Positions 24,597-33,507 are shown, numbered from the stretch's first letter. The stretch is 64,000 bases of DNA from Streptomyces caatingaensis (GCF_001187435.1 NZ_LFXA01000017.1:434001-498000), one strand, 5' to 3'. Program-made: numbers and translations. Notes: a model not told the origin generated them from the letters alone.

Positions 24597-26084
24597 TCAG
24601 TCGGGGGCGAGCGCGCCGGCCAGCCGCCGGCGGCCCAGCAGGAAGGCCAGGCCCGCGGCGGACGCCACGCCGCCGAGGCACAGGTAGTAGACGGGCTCGC
24701 CGAGCACCCCGCTCAGCCGCACCAGCGCGCTGCCCAGGCCGCCGCCGAGCGCGGCGAACAGCCACAGCAGGCCGACGACCCGGCCCATGAACCGCTCCCC
24801 GAGCACCTCGGCCGCCGAGGAGACGACCACGGCCGGGACGACCAGTTCGCCGCAGGCGTGCAGCACGTAGACGACGACGAGCCACAGGGGCGAGACCCGC
24901 GCCCCGTGCGCGGCGGCCGTGGCGGCGGCGCACATCACCAGGAAGCCGCACCCCACCGCCAGCAGCCCGCCCGCCAGCTTCACCGCGACGCCGTGCCGCC
25001 CGCCCACCGCCGGCAGGACGGCGGCCACGACCGGCGCGAGCACCAGCACGCACGCGGGCGTCGCGGCCTGCAGCCAGCTCGGCGGCACGGCGAGGCCGGC
25101 GACCCGCAGGTCGGTGTGGTCCCGGGCGAACAGGGTCAGCAGCGACGCCGCGTGCGCGACGACGATCCAGAACAGGGTCGCGCCGAGGCACACCCCCAAG
25201 TACCCGCGCAGCCGCCGCCGTTGGCCCGCACCCAGCGCCGGGTCCCGGTACAGCGCCCGGTATCCGGCCACCGGCACCGTCACGGTCAGCACCGTGGACA
25301 GCAGGATCAGGGCGGCCGCGTCCAGCAGACCGGCCGCCCCCAGCCCCGCCACCACGGCCCCGAGCCCGCCCGCCACGAGCCCCGTGCCGCGCAGCACCGC
25401 CCGGCGCTCCGCCCGGCCGAGCGGACGCCGCGGACCGCCGTCGGCCCCCGCGAACCGCCCCGCCGAACGGGCCAGCAGCACGGCGGTCGCCCCCAGCGGC
25501 AGCGCGGCGACGGCGAACCCCGCGTGCCAGCCGGCCCGTTCCCCGAGGTACCCGGTCACCAGCGGCGCGGTCAGGGCGGACACCTGCACCCCGACGTACA
25601 TCAGGGAGATGCCGGACTCGCGGCCCCTCCGGCCCGTGAACATCAGGTTGATCAGCGCCTGGTGGTTGGGCTTGAACAGCCCGCCGCCGGCCGCCAGGAC
25701 GAGCAGTCCCGCCGCGGTCGTCCAGCCCGACGGCAGGGCCAGGGCCAGGTACCCCGCCGCGCTCAGCAGACAACCGGTCAGCAGGGCGCGCCGCCGTCCC
25801 AGCAGACGGTCGCCCACCCAGCCGCCCGGCAGCGAGAGCAGGAACATGACGCCGATCCACACCCCGAACAGGGCGGCGGCCTGGTCCGCCGGCAGGCCCA
25901 GCCCGCCGCGGGCCGCCGGCGCCGCGGCGTAGAGGACGAGGATGGCCTGCATGCCGTAGAAGCCGAACCGTTCGAGGGCGTCGGTGACGAACAGCGTCGC
26001 GTACCAGCGCGGCATGCGGCGCAGCGACACCGGGCCGTCGGGCCCGCGGGGCGCCCGGGCCGCGAGCCGTGGCGGCGCGCTCAC
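24597..26084 (-). CDS. POT-family (peptide-type) MFS transporter
   Basis: A 495-residue transporter with about 14 hydrophobic segments. It shows signatures of the proton-dependent oligopeptide family: ERFGFYGMQAILVLY in helix 1 (the ExxER-like region), GDRLLGRRRALL, and the GLFKPNHQALINLMF segment that corresponds to the family's FYxxINxG-type signature. The GTG at 26084 overlaps the stop of the FAD monooxygenase upstream. POT carriers usually import peptides, so one within an aromatic polyketide cluster is unusual; it may export an amidated product or import an amino acid. The second transporter of the cluster is the DHA2-type pump at 20465. Confidence 0.85.
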   Translation of the reverse strand: MSAPPRLAARAPRGPDGPVSLRRMPRWYATLFVTDALERFGFYGMQAILVLYAAAPAARGGLGLPADQAAALFGVWIGVMFLLSLPGGWVGDRLLGRRRALLTGCLLSAAGYLALALPSGWTTAAGLLVLAAGGGLFKPNHQALINLMFTGRRGRESGISLMYVGVQVSALTAPLVTGYLGERAGWHAGFAVAALPLGATAVLLARSAGRFAGADGGPRRPLGRAERRAVLRGTGLVAGGLGAVVAGLGAAGLLDAAALILLSTVLTVTVPVAGYRALYRDPALGAGQRRRLRGYLGVCLGATLFWIVVAHAASLLTLFARDHTDLRVAGLAVPPSWLQAATPACVLVLAPVVAAVLPAVGGRHGVAVKLAGGLLAVGCGFLVMCAAATAAAHGARVSPLWLVVVYVLHACGELVVPAVVVSSAAEVLGERFMGRVVGLLWLFAALGGGLGSALVRLSGVLGEPVYYLCLGGVASAAGLAFLLGRRRLAGALAPD

Positions 26085-27703
26085 GTCCGCCCCTCCCCGG
26101 ACCGTCCGCAGGCGCGTGCCAGCACGCCGGCGAGGACGCCCTCGGGGTCGGCCGCGGGGCCGGGGGACCGCCAGGCCACGAACGCGTCCGGGCGCACCAG
26201 CACCGCCCCCTCCCCGCCGACCCCGTAGGCCCGGGCCCAGTCGCGGTCCACCGGGACGAGCCCGCCCTCCCCGACGACATGGGCGCGCAGCGGGACGCTC
26301 AGCCGCTTGGCGACGCGTTCGGCGGCCTCCGCCCAGCCGGCGCGGCGCGAGGGGGTGAGGAGCACGAACGCGTCCCGGAACAGGTCGATGGCCGACAGCC
26401 GTTCCCCGTCCCGGTCGAGCCAGACGTGCGGCGCCCGCGTGCCCGGTTCGCCGGTCAGGTCGAGCGGGGCGGCGAGCACCGGGGCGCCGGGCCGCCCGCC
26501 GGTGATCGCCTCCGAGCGGTAGCGGTAGCCGAGGGTGACGACGAGGTCGTCCACCAGCGGGGCGGCCGCCCGCGGGGCGGTGCGGCCGTGCCGGACGCGG
26601 TGCCGGGCCATCGCCTGCTCGGCCATCGCGGCGCCCACGCCCCGCCGTTCGGCGTCGTACGTGTCCAGCAGGGCGTCCCCGGCCCACCCGTCGAGCACGG
26701 CGGCCAGCTTCCACGCCAGGTTGTGCGCGTCGTGGATCCCGGTGTTGGCGCCGAAGCCGCCGGCCGGCGGGTGCACGTGGGCCGCGTCCCCGGCCAGGAA
26801 GACCCGGCCGCTGCGGAACGTCCCGGCGACCAGCTGGGCGCCCTGCCACGGCACCTTGGCGACGACCTCCACCCGCATGCCGGGCCTGCCCGCCGCCGTG
26901 CGCAGGATCTCGGCGCAGCGTTCGTCGGGGTAGTCGGCGGGCGTCTCGCCCCGCTCGGGGTGGTAGAGGGGGGCCGCGAGCCACGGGTCGCAGCCGTGCA
27001 GCCGGGACAGGCCCATCAGCGTCCCCGGCGCGGCGGTGGCGTAACAGAGGATGAACTTGCGGTCCTTGAGCAGGGCCGTCAGCTCCGGCGCCCGGAAGTA
27101 GACGCTCAGGGCGTTGAAGACCGTGCCGATGCCGGCGCGCCGTACGCCCAGCGCCCTGCGGACGCGGCTGCCCGCGCCGTCGGCCGCGACCAGGTACGCG
27201 GCCCGCACCGTGCCGCGCCGGCCCGAGGCGCGGTCCTCCACGACGGCGGTGACGCCGTCGTCGTCCTGGGCGAAGGACACCAGGCGGGTCGCGAACCGCA
27301 CGTCGGCGCCCGCCGCGGCCGCCAGCCCGGCCAGTACCCGTTCGTAGCGGTCCTGGCCGCAGCCCATCGCCCGCTCCGGGCTGATCGCCGGGCCGTCCAG
27401 GGACGGCGACTCCAGCGTCACGGCGTCGTCGATCTCGGCGAACGTGCGGACCCGGATGATGCCGCCCTCGAAGTGCGGGTGCGAGTCGCCGACTTCGAGG
27501 GCGCGGATCTCCCGGTGCACGCCCGCCGACCGGAACAGCTCCATGGTCCGTGCCTGGAGGCCGGGCGCGCGGGGCAGCGTCGACGTGCCGTCCCGCTGCT
27601 CCACCAGCAGCGTCCGGACGCCCAGCCGGCCGAGGAACAGCGCGGTGGAGATGCCGACGGGGCCGGCGCCCACCACCAGCACCGGCACGGTGGGTTCAGT
27701 CAT
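26081..27703 (-). CDS. FAD-dependent aromatic monooxygenase, second copy
   Basis: A 540-residue class A flavoprotein monooxygenase closely related in layout to the one at 18858-20468. It begins VPVLVVGAGPVGISTALFLGRLG, the FAD Rossmann motif, then LVEQRDG; DG motif LVAADGAGS; second FAD motif VFLAGDAAHVHPPAGGFG; and a thioredoxin-like tail ending DAFVAWRSPG. It is fourth in the operon from 30665. The family includes hydroxylases and Baeyer-Villiger enzymes that open anthraquinone rings on the way to xanthones, and two such enzymes in one cluster fit a multi-step oxidative rearrangement. Substrate assignment is not possible from sequence alone. Confidence 0.9.
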   Translation of the reverse strand: MTEPTVPVLVVGAGPVGISTALFLGRLGVRTLLVEQRDGTSTLPRAPGLQARTMELFRSAGVHREIRALEVGDSHPHFEGGIIRVRTFAEIDDAVTLESPSLDGPAISPERAMGCGQDRYERVLAGLAAAAGADVRFATRLVSFAQDDDGVTAVVEDRASGRRGTVRAAYLVAADGAGSRVRRALGVRRAGIGTVFNALSVYFRAPELTALLKDRKFILCYATAAPGTLMGLSRLHGCDPWLAAPLYHPERGETPADYPDERCAEILRTAAGRPGMRVEVVAKVPWQGAQLVAGTFRSGRVFLAGDAAHVHPPAGGFGANTGIHDAHNLAWKLAAVLDGWAGDALLDTYDAERRGVGAAMAEQAMARHRVRHGRTAPRAAAPLVDDLVVTLGYRYRSEAITGGRPGAPVLAAPLDLTGEPGTRAPHVWLDRDGERLSAIDLFRDAFVLLTPSRRAGWAEAAERVAKRLSVPLRAHVVGEGGLVPVDRDWARAYGVGGEGAVLVRPDAFVAWRSPGPAADPEGVLAGVLARACGRSGEGRT

Positions 27704-28574
27704 GGGCCCGCTCCTGTGGCCGGAGGCAGACCTCTGCCAGCCGGTCGAGCTGTTCCACGTCGGCCGTGCACGGGAAGAGCAGCAACTCGTCGCAGCCGGC
27801 GGCGGCGTAGGCGTCCAGGGTCTCCCGCAGCCGCGCCTCGTCCGAGATCACCCCGTCCGCCAGGGCCCGCGCCTTCGGGCCCATGTAGGCGTAGTAGTCG
27901 AGCAGGTAGTCGCCGCCCCGCCGCTTCCGCCCGGCGCCGAGCGCGACGTAGGTCAGCGCGCCCAGCCGCGGCGAGCCGGACCGGCCGGCCTCCGCCCACG
28001 CGGCGCGCACCTGGTCCGCCTGTCCGGCGTAGCGGGCGACCGGGCCGCCGCCGGAGATCCAGCCGATGCCGTACCGGGCCGAACGGCGCGGCGCGGCGGG
28101 GGAGTTGCCGCCGACCCACAGGGGGATCGTGCCGTCGGCCGGTCTGGGGCCGATGCCGGGCACCCGGCCGCGGCCCGACCACACCCGCCGCATCTCCTCC
28201 ACCACCTCGTCCAGCCACCGGCCCCGCCGGCGGTAGTCGGCGCCGGTGGCCCGGAAGTCGTCCTCCCGGGCGCCGGCCGCCACGCCCACGACCAGCCGGC
28301 CGCCGGAGAGCCGGTCGACACTGGCGAGTTGCTTGGCCAGCAGCGCGGGGCTCGGCCAGCAGCCGGCGAGCAGGATCGTCGGCGCCAGCGTGACGCGCTC
28401 GGTCACCGCCGCGGCCGCGGCCAGGGTCGTCACGGCGTCGTAGCCGTCGTGGACGAGCCGGTCGAGCACGGCGAGCGTGCTGAAGCCCAGGGCCTCGGCG
28501 CGCGCGGCGAAGGCGACCAGCTCCCGGCCGTCGGCGCCCGGCACGGTGTTCGGCAGTCCCACTCCCACGTCCAT
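27696..28574 (-). CDS. LLM-class flavin-dependent oxidoreductase
   Basis: A 292-residue luciferase-like TIM-barrel protein. It opens MDVGVGLPNTVPGADGRELV; TILLAGCWPSPALLAKQLASVDRLSGGR (residues about 73-100, quoted in part) is the family's conserved barrel core, and GVAAGAREDDF and WVGGNSPAA are further landmarks. Members use reduced FMN or F420 for oxidation, reduction or halogen-independent monooxygenation. It overlaps the monooxygenase genes on both sides (8 bp and 1 bp), so it is tightly coupled to them and may act on the same intermediate. FMN versus F420 use cannot be decided by eye. Confidence 0.87.
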   Translation of the reverse strand: MDVGVGLPNTVPGADGRELVAFAARAEALGFSTLAVLDRLVHDGYDAVTTLAAAAAVTERVTLAPTILLAGCWPSPALLAKQLASVDRLSGGRLVVGVAAGAREDDFRATGADYRRRGRWLDEVVEEMRRVWSGRGRVPGIGPRPADGTIPLWVGGNSPAAPRRSARYGIGWISGGGPVARYAGQADQVRAAWAEAGRSGSPRLGALTYVALGAGRKRRGGDYLLDYYAYMGPKARALADGVISDEARLRETLDAYAAAGCDELLLFPCTADVEQLDRLAEVCLRPQERAHD

Positions 28575-29890
28575 CAGCGATCCTCCCGTCGATCCGCCGT
28601 CTTCATCCCGCCGTCCTCGCGCCGCGGCCCTCGGCCCGCCGTCGTCAGCGCCGAGTCGTCGAAGTCGATGTCGCGCAGCGACCACTTGGCCACCCGCAGG
28701 GACGCCGCGACGGCCTCCGTCGCCCAGCCGGCCATCCCGGCCTGGTAGCGCCCGGCCGCCTCGGCCACCGAACACTCGCCGCGGTCCGCCGCGAGCAGCG
28801 CCCGCACCAGCGCGGCGGCGTCGCGCACGGCCGTGTTCGCGCCGACCCCGCCGGACGGCGGCATCGCGTGCACCGCGTCCCCCAGCGGGATCACGGGCCC
28901 CGGCTCCCACGGTTCGACCGGCACGGTGGCCCGCACGGCCACGGCGAAGGTCTCGTCCACGTCCGCGGACCGCAGGGCGGCCCGCAGCGCCGGGTGCCAG
29001 CCCTCGGTCCGCTCCCGGACGAAGCGCCACAGGGCCGCGCCGTCCAGGGCGAAGAGCTCACCGTCCGCCATCCCCGTCCTCGAACGGTGCATGGAGAACA
29101 CCGACATGAAGTAGTCTCCGGTGTCCTCCAGGCCCAGCCCCGGCCACAGCCGCGCCGCCGCCTCGGCCGGGGCGGTGCGGAAGACCATCGGCATCAGGCC
29201 CAGCTTGTACCCGTCCGAACCGATCACCCACGTGAACCTGTCCTGGAGCGTGCCGGGCAGCTCGCGCCGCAGCGCCTCCGTCATGGGGATGCGGCCGAAG
29301 ACCGTGCGCACCCCCAGGTCGCGGGGCTCGGCGTGCGCCCCGTGCCACCGCCGGACGGCCGACCGGACGCCGTCCGCGGCCACCAGCACGTCGCCCGCGG
29401 CCGTGCCGCCGTCCGCGAACCGGGCCAGCACGCCGCCACCGGGCGTCCGTTCACAGCCGACGAACCGGCTGCCGAACCGCACGACGCCGTCGAGGCCGGC
29501 GAGCAGCACCCGGCGCAGCGTCACCCGGTCCACCGCGTCCACCTTGTCCGGGTCCGCGGCGCGCGGGTCGTCCAGCACGGGCCCCGGCAGGCTCGCCAGA
29601 TGCTCGTCGTACACCGCGAGGCCGTAGCCGTAGCGGCTGTTGGCGGTGGCCGTCAGCAACTCCTGCACCCGCGCGGGCAGACACGCCCGCAGGGCCCGCT
29701 CGCCCTGCGGGCTGATGTGCAGCCGGTACCCCTGGTGGCGGCCGCGCACCGAGGTGTCGCGCTCGTGGACGCTGACCTCGATGCCGGCCTTCCGCAGGCC
29801 CTGCGCCAGGCACAGCCCGCCGACCCCGCCCCCGATCACCACGACCCGCAGGCCGCGGCGCGGCGTTCCGCCGGCCACCGGATCACACAC
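28574..29890 (-). CDS. FAD-dependent monooxygenase, UbiH/salicylate-hydroxylase type
   Basis: A 438-residue flavoprotein hydroxylase of the shorter UbiH/NahG-like class, distinct from the two PheA-type enzymes. The FAD motif VVVIGGGVGGLCLAQGLRKAG lies at residues 16-36, DVLVAADGVRSAVRR is the DG motif, and PLGDAVHAMPPSGGVGANTAV is the second FAD motif. No thioredoxin-like domain follows. The C-terminal 25 residues are polar and rich in Arg/Asp. It shares one base with the LLM gene downstream and 8 bp with the SDR gene upstream. It probably hydroxylates an aromatic ring of the polyketide. Confidence 0.88.
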   Translation of the reverse strand: MCDPVAGGTPRRGLRVVVIGGGVGGLCLAQGLRKAGIEVSVHERDTSVRGRHQGYRLHISPQGERALRACLPARVQELLTATANSRYGYGLAVYDEHLASLPGPVLDDPRAADPDKVDAVDRVTLRRVLLAGLDGVVRFGSRFVGCERTPGGGVLARFADGGTAAGDVLVAADGVRSAVRRWHGAHAEPRDLGVRTVFGRIPMTEALRRELPGTLQDRFTWVIGSDGYKLGLMPMVFRTAPAEAAARLWPGLGLEDTGDYFMSVFSMHRSRTGMADGELFALDGAALWRFVRERTEGWHPALRAALRSADVDETFAVAVRATVPVEPWEPGPVIPLGDAVHAMPPSGGVGANTAVRDAAALVRALLAADRGECSVAEAAGRYQAGMAGWATEAVAASLRVAKWSLRDIDFDDSALTTAGRGPRREDGGMKTADRREDR

Positions 29891-30665
29891 CCCCGTCGAC
29901 GTTGAGCGTGACCCCGCTGACGAAGCGGGAGGTGTCGCCGGCGAGGAACAGCACGGCCCCGGCGACGTCCTCCGGCCGGCAGAGGCGGCCCAGCGCCGTC
30001 ATGCCGACGATCCGCCCGAGCACGTGCGGGGGCGGCCCGGCGCCCGGCTCCGTCTCGGTCAGCCCCGGCGCCACCGTGTTCACCCGGATCCCCCGCGGGC
30101 CGAGTTCCTTGCACAGCCCCCGGGTGAAGCCGATCAGGGCCGCCTTCGTCGCCGTGTAGTGCGTGCCGCCGGCCCGCCCGCGCAGCGCCGCCGCCGAGCC
30201 GACGTTCACCACCGACGCGCCGTCCGCCAGCAGACCCAGCACGGCCTGGGTGACCAGGTAGGGCGCGGTGAGGTTGTGGTCGACCAGCCGGTGCCACTCG
30301 GCGTCGGTGATCTCCGCGAACGGCGCGCCGCCGTCCACGCCCACGTTGTTGACCAGGACGTCGAGCCCGCCCGCCGCCGCCCGCACGACGTCCGCCAGCC
30401 GCTCGACGTCGGCGCGGACCGTCACGTCGGCCCGCACCACCCGGTGCCCCCCGCCGAGGCCCTCGGGCCCGCGTCCCTCCGGGCCGCGTCCCCTCGCCTC
30501 GCGTTCCTTCAGCTCGCGGGGCAGGCTCGCCGCCGCCTCGTCGTCCGCCCGGTGGCACACCACCACCCGGGCCCCCGCGTCGGCGAACGCCAGGGCGGTG
30601 ACCCGCCCGATGCCCTTGGTGCCACCGGTCACCAGCACCCGTTTCCCGCGCAGTCCCTGATCCAC
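29883..30665 (-). CDS. short-chain dehydrogenase with a repetitive insert
   Basis: A 260-residue FabG-like SDR: cofactor motif TGGTKGIG, NNVG, Ser in NVGSAAAL, YTATK and the C-terminal VSGVTLNVDGG. Between strands 2 and 3 it has an insert with a repeated RGPEG unit (REARGRGPEGRGPEGLGG) where relatives have a short loop. The best start is the GTG at 30665, with GAGGGG upstream. It heads the longest operon of the cluster (eight genes down to 22795), with SARP-like repeats 75 bp upstream. It resembles the core ketoreductase at 14996 and probably reduces a keto group or quinone. Confidence 0.87.
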   Translation of the reverse strand: MDQGLRGKRVLVTGGTKGIGRVTALAFADAGARVVVCHRADDEAAASLPRELKEREARGRGPEGRGPEGLGGGHRVVRADVTVRADVERLADVVRAAAGGLDVLVNNVGVDGGAPFAEITDAEWHRLVDHNLTAPYLVTQAVLGLLADGASVVNVGSAAALRGRAGGTHYTATKAALIGFTRGLCKELGPRGIRVNTVAPGLTETEPGAGPPPHVLGRIVGMTALGRLCRPEDVAGAVLFLAGDTSRFVSGVTLNVDGGV

Positions 30666-30739
30666 CGGAGCTACCCCTCTCGGCCGCCTGCCGTCCGAAT
30701 GACGTGCGTATGACGTGCGGCGCCGATGCTGGCAGGGGG

Positions 30740-30757
30740 CGCTGAACCCCCGCTCGA
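30740..30757 (-). promoter_or_regulatory. putative SARP binding site, two heptamers
   Basis: Minus-strand TCGAGCG (plus 30751-30757) and TTCAGCG (plus 30740-30746) are 4 bp apart (11-bp pitch). It lies 75 bp upstream of the SDR start at 30665. Nearby, ATGACGTGCG is repeated at 30699 and 30710, also 11 bp apart, as a second direct repeat of unknown meaning. Confidence 0.6.
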
Positions 30758-30910
30758 AACCGGATGGAGGCCGTCCTCCGGCCCCTCCCCCCGCCACGGG
30801 CCCCCGCTTCCAACGGCCCTCAAGCCCCCCTCCACCCCGCGCTGGCACCGTCGTCCGGTAATCCGGCAGGGCACGCGGCCGCCGGTGGACCGATCCAGGG
30901 AGGCCAGCAC

Positions 30911-31921
30911 ATGACGAGCACCGCTCCGGATGTCAGCACCCCGGCACGCATCCTCAGGCTCTGCAACTCCTTCTGCGACGCCAAGGCACTGCTCACCGCG
31001 GTGGAACTCGACCTGTTCACCGTCCTGCACGCCGGACCCCTGACCGAGGAGCAGATCCGGCACCGGCTGGAGCTGCACGGCCGCGGCCTGCGGGACTTCC
31101 TGCACCTGCTGGCGGCCCTCGGGCTGCTGGAGAAGACCGGCGACCGCTACCGCAACGCACCCGCGGCCGACGAGTACCTCGTCCGCGACCGCCCGTCCTA
31201 CGTCGGGGGGTTCATCCACCGCGCCAACAACAACCTCTACCCCGCCTGGGGCCGGCTCACCGACGCGCTGCGCACCGGCAAGCCGCAGGCCGACGGCGGC
31301 TTCGCGCGGGTCCTCGAAGACCCCGCACTGCTCGGCCAGTTCATCCGCATGATGGACGCGCTGACCCAGGTCCTCGCCGCGCCGCTCACCGCCGCGTTCC
31401 CGTGGTCGCGGTACCGGTCGGTGCTGGACGTCGGCGGCTGCCGGGGCAACATGGCCGGCCGGATCGTCCAGTCGTCCCCCGGGCTGACCGGCCACGTCTT
31501 CGACCTGCCGCAGATGGAGCCGTTCTTCGCCGAGCACATGGACCGCCTCGGCCTCACCGGCCGGCTGGAGTTCCACGGCGGCGACTTCTTCCACGACCCG
31601 CTGCCGTCCGCCGACGTGGTGATCCTCGGCCACGTCCTGCACGACTACGACCGCGAACGCCGCGCGTTCCTCGTACGGGAGGCCGGCCGCGCGGTCGCCC
31701 CCGGCGGCGCGCTGCTGGTCTACGACCGCATGCTGGACGACGAGCCCCGGCACGTCGAGAACCTCGTCATCAGCCTGGACATGCTGCTGGTCACCGACGG
31801 CGGTTCCGAGTACCCGGCCGGCGAGGTCCACGAGCACGCCCGCGCCGCCGGCTTCACCTCCTTCGAGGACGTGCCCCTCGGCGAGGACGACACGCTCGTG
31901 ATCTGCCGGCGGGACGGCTGA
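30911..31921 (+). CDS. SAM-dependent O-methyltransferase
   Basis: A 336-residue O-methyltransferase of the same dimeric family as those at 7216 and 32381. The helical N-terminal domain ends around residue 160; the SAM motif is VLDVGGCRGNMA, the acidic residue binding the ribose follows (VFDLP), and GHVLHDYDRERR carries the catalytic His. It is about 45 percent alike by eye to the 32381 protein, which lies two genes away on the opposite strand, so the two are probably duplicates methylating different hydroxyls. The ATG at 30911 follows AGGGAGG. It is the only plus-strand gene between 22.7 and 40.1 kb. Confidence 0.9.
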   Translation: MTSTAPDVSTPARILRLCNSFCDAKALLTAVELDLFTVLHAGPLTEEQIRHRLELHGRGLRDFLHLLAALGLLEKTGDRYRNAPAADEYLVRDRPSYVGGFIHRANNNLYPAWGRLTDALRTGKPQADGGFARVLEDPALLGQFIRMMDALTQVLAAPLTAAFPWSRYRSVLDVGGCRGNMAGRIVQSSPGLTGHVFDLPQMEPFFAEHMDRLGLTGRLEFHGGDFFHDPLPSADVVILGHVLHDYDRERRAFLVREAGRAVAPGGALLVYDRMLDDEPRHVENLVISLDMLLVTDGGSEYPAGEVHEHARAAGFTSFEDVPLGEDDTLVICRRDG

Positions 31922-31940
31922 ACCGCAGCACGTACGGACC

Positions 31941-31983
31941 GCGGGAAGTGCCGGGGCCCCGACCGGGCCCCGGCACTTCCCGC
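31941..31983. terminator. perfect 19-bp hairpin between converging genes
   Basis: GCGGGAAGTGCCGGGGCCC (31941-31959) pairs perfectly with 31965-31983 around a 5-nt loop. It lies between the methyltransferase on the plus strand and the converging SchA/CurD gene and should act in both directions. Confidence 0.8.
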
Positions 31984-31994
31984 CGCGCCCGCCC

Positions 31995-32363
31995 TCAGGA
32001 GCGCGGCACGGACAGCTGGCTCACGCACCGCAACAGACTGTCCTGGAACGTGCGGACGAACCCCTCCACGGTCGCCGTGTCCCTCGGCGTGTTCGTGTAC
32101 GGCGCGAGCCGGCGCTCCACCTCGCGCACGCCCGGCTGGCGGGCCATGAACCGCGCCACCGCCGTCAGATCGCCCTCGTACTCGATGAACCGCACGAGCG
32201 TGCTGTCCCGGACGAACACCGCGGTGGCCAGGATCCGCCCGGCCGGTGCGCCGTCCTCGCCCGGCACGACGCTGGAGTCCGGCCGCCGGAACGAGCCGAA
32301 GATCTCGGCGACTTCGTCCTCGTACCCGCTCTTGATGTCGTAGGTGATGGCCGCGTACGGCAT
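31995..32363 (-). CDS. SchA/CurD-like domain protein, copy 2
   Basis: A 122-residue paralogue of the protein at 24135-24524, sharing MPYAAITY at the start, GRILATAVFVRDS, VRFIEYEGDL, RRLAPY and the ending LRCVSQLSV. The ATG at 32363 follows GGAGGCGG. It is the last gene of the minus-strand operon P450, O-methyltransferase, SchA/CurD. Two copies in one cluster suggest a heterodimer or two consecutive ring-forming or oxidative steps. The biochemical function of the family is not established. Confidence 0.88.
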   Translation of the reverse strand: MPYAAITYDIKSGYEDEVAEIFGSFRRPDSSVVPGEDGAPAGRILATAVFVRDSTLVRFIEYEGDLTAVARFMARQPGVREVERRLAPYTNTPRDTATVEGFVRTFQDSLLRCVSQLSVPRS

Positions 32364-32380
32364 GCTCCGCCTCCTGTCCG

Positions 32381-33430
32381 TCAGAGTGCCGGTTTCCTGG
32401 CCACGAGCGCGGTCTCCAGGCCGTCGAACAGCGGCAGTTGCGCCACCGGGACGAAGCCGGCCCCGCTCACGTACCGCCGGCAGTCCGCCATGGTGTACTC
32501 CGACCCGCCCGGCGTCACCAGCAGCAGGTTCAGGCAGCCGAGCAGGCCGACGGCGTTCGTCCGGCGCTCGTCGTCGATCATCCGGTCGTAGATCACCACG
32601 AGGCCGCCGGGGTTCACCGCCCCGTACGCCCGCTCCACGAGCGCCGCCCGCTGCCCGTCGTCCCAGTCGTGCAGGATGTGCCCGAAGACGAGCACGTCGG
32701 CGGAGGGCAGGGGGTCGGTGAAGAAGTCCCCGACGTTGAAACGCACCTGACCGCCCGTGCCCTTGCGGCGCATGTGCGCGTCGAAGAGCCCGGCGACCTC
32801 GGGCCGGTCGAAGACCGTTCCCCGCAGGTGCGGGTGGGCCCTGACGAGCGTCGCGGGCAGATTGCCGCGGGCCCCGCCGACGTCCACGAACGTCCGGTAC
32901 GCGCCCCAGTCGAGGCCGGTGGCCAGCTCGCCGGCGATGTGCGTCGTCCACGCGTCCATCGCCGCGATGAAGCCGTCGCGCTCCTCCGGGTCCTCGTAGA
33001 GGCGCTCGAAGTAGTCCTGGCTGTCCCAGCCGATGTACGGCTTCCCGGTGCGCAGGCTCTCCGTGAGGCCGCCCCACGCCCCGAACAGGTGCTTGCCGGC
33101 CTGCCGCATCCACCCGCCCAGGTAGGTCTCCCGGCCCTCGTCCAGGAAACGCCCGGTCGCGGGCGTGTTGCGGTACCGCCCGTCCTCCCGCTCCAGCATG
33201 CCGAGCGCCACCAGGGCGTCCAGGAAGTCCCGCGCGGCGCGGGGGTGCAGGCGCAGCCGGGCGCGCAGCCGCTCCTCGTCCGCCGGTCCCCGGCCGAGCT
33301 CGGTGAACAGCCCGATCTCGACGGCGCTCAGGAGCGTCCTCGCCGCCCAGAAGGCGGTCCCCAGCTCGATGACGGGCCGTGCGGAGGGGGCTGCGCCCGT
33401 CGTGCTCCTGGGGCTGCCGGAGGTGGTCAT
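32381..33430 (-). CDS. SAM-dependent O-methyltransferase
   Basis: A 349-residue O-methyltransferase. Helical dimerisation domain (AVEIGLFTELGRGP and the winged-helix region), SAM motif TFVDVGGARGNLPA, VFDRPEV for the ribose, and GHILHDWDDGQRAAL with the catalytic His and the usual Asp pair. Length is normal. The ATG at 33430 has GGAAAGGAC upstream. It follows the P450 by 77 bp and precedes SchA/CurD by 17 bp. With the enzymes at 7216 and 30911 the cluster can place three O-methyl groups, as in lysolipin- and xantholipin-type compounds. Confidence 0.9.
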   Translation of the reverse strand: MTTSGSPRSTTGAAPSARPVIELGTAFWAARTLLSAVEIGLFTELGRGPADEERLRARLRLHPRAARDFLDALVALGMLEREDGRYRNTPATGRFLDEGRETYLGGWMRQAGKHLFGAWGGLTESLRTGKPYIGWDSQDYFERLYEDPEERDGFIAAMDAWTTHIAGELATGLDWGAYRTFVDVGGARGNLPATLVRAHPHLRGTVFDRPEVAGLFDAHMRRKGTGGQVRFNVGDFFTDPLPSADVLVFGHILHDWDDGQRAALVERAYGAVNPGGLVVIYDRMIDDERRTNAVGLLGCLNLLLVTPGGSEYTMADCRRYVSGAGFVPVAQLPLFDGLETALVARKPAL

Positions 33431-33507
33431 GGTCGCGGTCCTTTCCGGTCGTGGTCCTGGTCCTGGTCCGGGGTGAGGGCGGTGCGGGCGGCGGCCGGGG
33501 TCCCGGC

